Shown piece by piece: positions 27,080 through 29,350 of a DNA stretch of 29,350 bases. The stretch covers positions 1-29,350 of the forward strand of contig JAVLRN010000039.1 of NCBI GenBank assembly GCA_032821775.1. Direction: 5' to 3'. This stretch comes from Sanguinoderma infundibulare (Eukaryota > Basidiomycota > Agaricomycetes > Polyporales > Polyporaceae). Each line of letters begins with the position of its first letter. Position 1 is the stretch's first letter. The position numbers and the translations under genes were made by a program. Below the pieces are notes generated by a model. It searched no databases. It was not told the origin of the DNA and worked only from the letters and a program-made list of their open reading frames with translations.

Positions 27080-29350
27080 GATCACAGTTGTTTAAAATAA
27101 CAAGGAAAAGAAGATATAATATTTATAGTATCATAGATATTATCATTATTATCATTATTTTTATTAGATGTACTTAAAAATCTAGAGTTCAAACTAACTT
27201 TATTTTTAAATTTAGAATCTAAGATCGTATTATGATCTATTTTTAATATTAAGGGGGTAATAGAAATATTGTATAATAAAGAACTTACTGATAAATGTAA
27301 AGAATCTAATATAACATTAGGGAAAATACCTAATAATATAGTAGGTATTAATAAAGCTATTAGTAAATTAAATTCCAATCTAGTAATATCTTGTACTGGT
27401 TTTAAGTGAGGAGAATATAATCCGGTAAGATAATCTATTATAAAGATAAATAGAATAACAAGCAGATAATACAATTCCAGTAGCTCCTAAAGCTGCTATA
27501 ATAGGGCTATGATTCCAAATACCAATTAAAGATAATTGTTCACCCAGGAAATTTAAAGATAAAGGTATACCAGTATTAGCCTAAAGTAAATATAAAGAAT
27601 AGAATAGTGAATACAGGCATATAAGTTACCAGACCTCTCATATAGTGAATAATTCTAGTTCCTGTTCTTTCATAGATAATACCACCTACACAAATAAATA
27701 ATGCTGGGGAAACAAAACCATGTGCTAAAGATAATAAAATAGCACCTTCAATACCTTGAATACAATTAGAAAATAAACCAAGAGTAACAACACTCATATG
27801 AGCAATACTTGAGTAAGCAATTAAAGATTTAGTATCCTGTTGGACTATAGTAGCTAAAGAAGAATAAATTAAAGTAACTACAGCAATAGTTTGAATTAAA
27901 GGACCAAAGTAGTGAGAAGCATCAGGCAATAAGTTAATTAGAACTCTTAAAAACCCCATAAGTAGAGAATTTTAATATAGTTCCAGCTAATAAAATAGAT
28001 CCAGCTAAAGGACTATCAGCATGAGCTCTATATAACCAACCTGTTAAAGGCCATAATGGTGTTTTTACTGCAAAAGCTAAGAAAAATGCTCAGGGTTAGG
28101 CCTTCTATCATTTCAGATACAGCTGGCTTATCTTCTCAATATGAATACAATTGTATACTGTCCTGAGGACATGGTATTCATATCTTATTTAGGTGTTAAA
28201 CTAAAATCCGTCACCGGTGAACCGGACCATTTCTTCTAATCTCATATAACAATTTTATTGTTACTTAGATGATCATGTGGCGTTTGGCCTCTACGCTTTT
28301 ACAATGATAGTTTCCAGTCATTGACTTAGTTCGACGATATTCTTAAAGTAATTACTTATTCTCACTTTAAGAGGTCTCTCGAGTTTGCCACTCAGAAATA
28401 ATTCATAGTAATAAAATCATTGTTCTTTAAATTTATTTGGAGTCTACACCTATTTTATACATCATACTACTACACATATATGGTAATATTAAAGGTCTAA
28501 GTTTTTCCATAGATTTACTTGAAATATAAATAGTAGGTTTATTTCTTTGCATATGTATACTACATTTTAAGTTAAATTTATGTATTAATATACTTATAAT
28601 AAATACACACTCTTGAATAGTAAATGATTGAGTTTGGAGAGTCAGACCTTTGTTAACTTTAGTACCATCTCCCATAATCCAATGGGCTAATGCTTCATAA
28701 GTTAACATATTATATAAATCTAAAGGCACTACTTTTTTCCCTTCTTGGTAAAACATATTATACCATTCGGTTAAAACAAGGATAAACTCTAGTAGCAAAC
28801 ATGAAACAGGTAAAAATTTTACCGTTAAGATATGTTTTAGTTATTGTAGGTAGTGATCTACAGTAATGAGATAGTTTAGTATAAACTAGCCAAAGATATT
28901 CAAAATTAGTTTGTTTTAAGGCCAATAAAGTTTTACCAGATTTATTTTTATATAACCAACATCTGACAAAGAACTCCCAATATAATAGAATGTAAATGAA
29001 CTGGAATTTGACACATTCCTCTAAGTTTTGACGTAAAACCTTATAATTTAAGGTAGAGCCCATAGAAGTGGGAGACGAATAAACTACTAAACTTTTACAT
29101 TCTCTCCCAGTATTTAAAGTGCTATTACTTGAATGAATTAATCTGTTGGTCATGTCTTTATTGCTGAAGTAGAGTGACAACCACAATATTTTTTGACTTT
29201 CTAAACTTATTTCATTTAATGATATAAATTGGAAATCTGTAGAACCTACATAACTATAAATTTTGTAATATAGCTAATAACATAAATAAAGATCCAGCTA
29301 AAGTATATAAAAAGAATAATAAAGCACTTCTTATTCTATTTACACCTGAA
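27034..29350 (-). CDS. nad4: NADH dehydrogenase subunit 4, 5' end outside window, one intron
   Basis: Core membrane subunit of complex I. Exons in the window: 29350-29179 (RSALLFFLYTLAGSLFMLLA to ESQKILWL) and from 28090 (AFFLAFAVKTPLWPLTGW) to the end. Diagnostic stretches: HADSPLAGSILLAGTILK, LPDASHYFGPLIQTIAVV, AHMSVVTLGLFSN, LSLAHGFVSPALF and NTGIPLSLNFLGEQL. Breaks: a shift near 29270, an extra G in GGGG near 27955, an extra G near 27582 and an extra C near 27420. After the normal family end (LHLSVSSLLYNI) there is an Asn/Ser/Asp-rich extension of about 60 residues. The first stop is TGA (27082-27084); in the fungal mitochondrial code TGA is Trp, and the frame would run to TAA at 27034-27036, overlapping the next ORF. 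Confidence 0.92.
28091..29178 (-). mobile_element. Group I intron of nad4
   Basis: The 5' exon ends TTGTGGTT and the 3' exon resumes AGCATTTTTCTTAGC, restoring LWLAFFLAF; the intron ends in G. The RNA core occupies about 28091-28430, with blocks such as GAACTAAGTCAATGACTGG (about 28332-28314) and GCCAAACGCCACATGATC (about 28288-28271). Its core differs from the other intron families here. Confidence 0.85.
28433..29178 (-). pseudogene. LAGLIDADG homing endonuclease fused to nad4 exon 1, several frameshifts
   Basis: The nad4 frame continues into the intron (SLYFSNKDMTNRLIHSSNST, NTGRECKSLVVYSSPTSMGS). Then, in changing frames: GMCQIPVHLHSIILG, a weak motif 1 IGSSLSDVG (about 28990-28965), WLYKNKSGKTLLALKQTNFE, and KTYLNGKIFTCFMFATRVYP. 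The C-terminal half is open from 28798, with motif 2 EALAHWIMGDGTKVNKG (about 28700-28650) and SSKSMEKLRPLILPYMCSSM, TAA at 28433-28435. Motif 1 has SDVG where GDG is expected, so one active-site helix is degraded beyond a length error. Called a pseudogene for that reason. Confidence 0.72.

Noticed and set aside
1..29350. CRISPR arrays, bacterial operons, insertion sequences
   Set aside because: No regularly spaced repeats, transposase frames or bacterial-type genes were seen; the content is mitochondrial throughout.

Overview
This window is part of a fungal mitochondrial genome, most likely from a filamentous basidiomycete. The assignment to fungal mtDNA is strong: respiratory-chain genes (nad4, nad4L, nad5, cox3, atp6), both mitochondrial rRNAs, a tRNA block, very high A+T, and ten group I introns carrying LAGLIDADG homing-endonuclease genes (HEGs). 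The phylum is inferred from gene style only. In the confirmed exons read here every Trp codon is TGG, and no confirmed gene ends in TGA.

All recognisable genes lie on the minus strand. From the right-hand end leftwards (direction of transcription) they are: nad4 (5' end outside the window, one intron); an unassigned two-membrane-segment ORF; trnA, trnF, trnT, trnQ, trnK, trnY, trnM, trnS(UGA), trnH and a second CAU tRNA; atp6 followed by a HEG remnant; then, after a block of plus-strand ORFs, rnl (three introns, equivalent to L2449, L2500 and L2584), cox3 (one intron), nad4L overlapping nad5 by one base (four introns in nad5), a decayed ORF overlapping the nad5 end, and rns (5' part only, interrupted by an S1224-type intron running off the left edge).

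The most distinctive region is 20393-22503. It is the only substantial plus-strand coding block: three or four ORFs for small, unrecognised membrane proteins, starting about 25 bases from the 5' end of rnl and transcribed away from it. Two further unassigned small membrane-protein ORFs sit on the minus strand, one just behind nad4 and one overlapping the end of nad5 (the latter broken). Together they form a set of undescribed mitochondrial membrane proteins.

Two patterns cut across the window. First, nad4, nad4L, nad5, cox3 and most HEGs contain single-base length differences, mostly in homopolymers, that break otherwise well conserved reading frames; atp6 and the L2584 HEG are clean. Consensus indel errors are the simplest explanation. 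Gene coordinates below are therefore given for the whole gene, with the breaks listed. Second, several introns are clearly sisters of one another (rns S1224 with nad5 intron 2; nad5 introns 3 and 4 with rnl L2500; L2449, L2584 and cox3), and the L2449 HEG shares a three-block leader with nad4L, which points to movement of intron and leader sequences within this genome.
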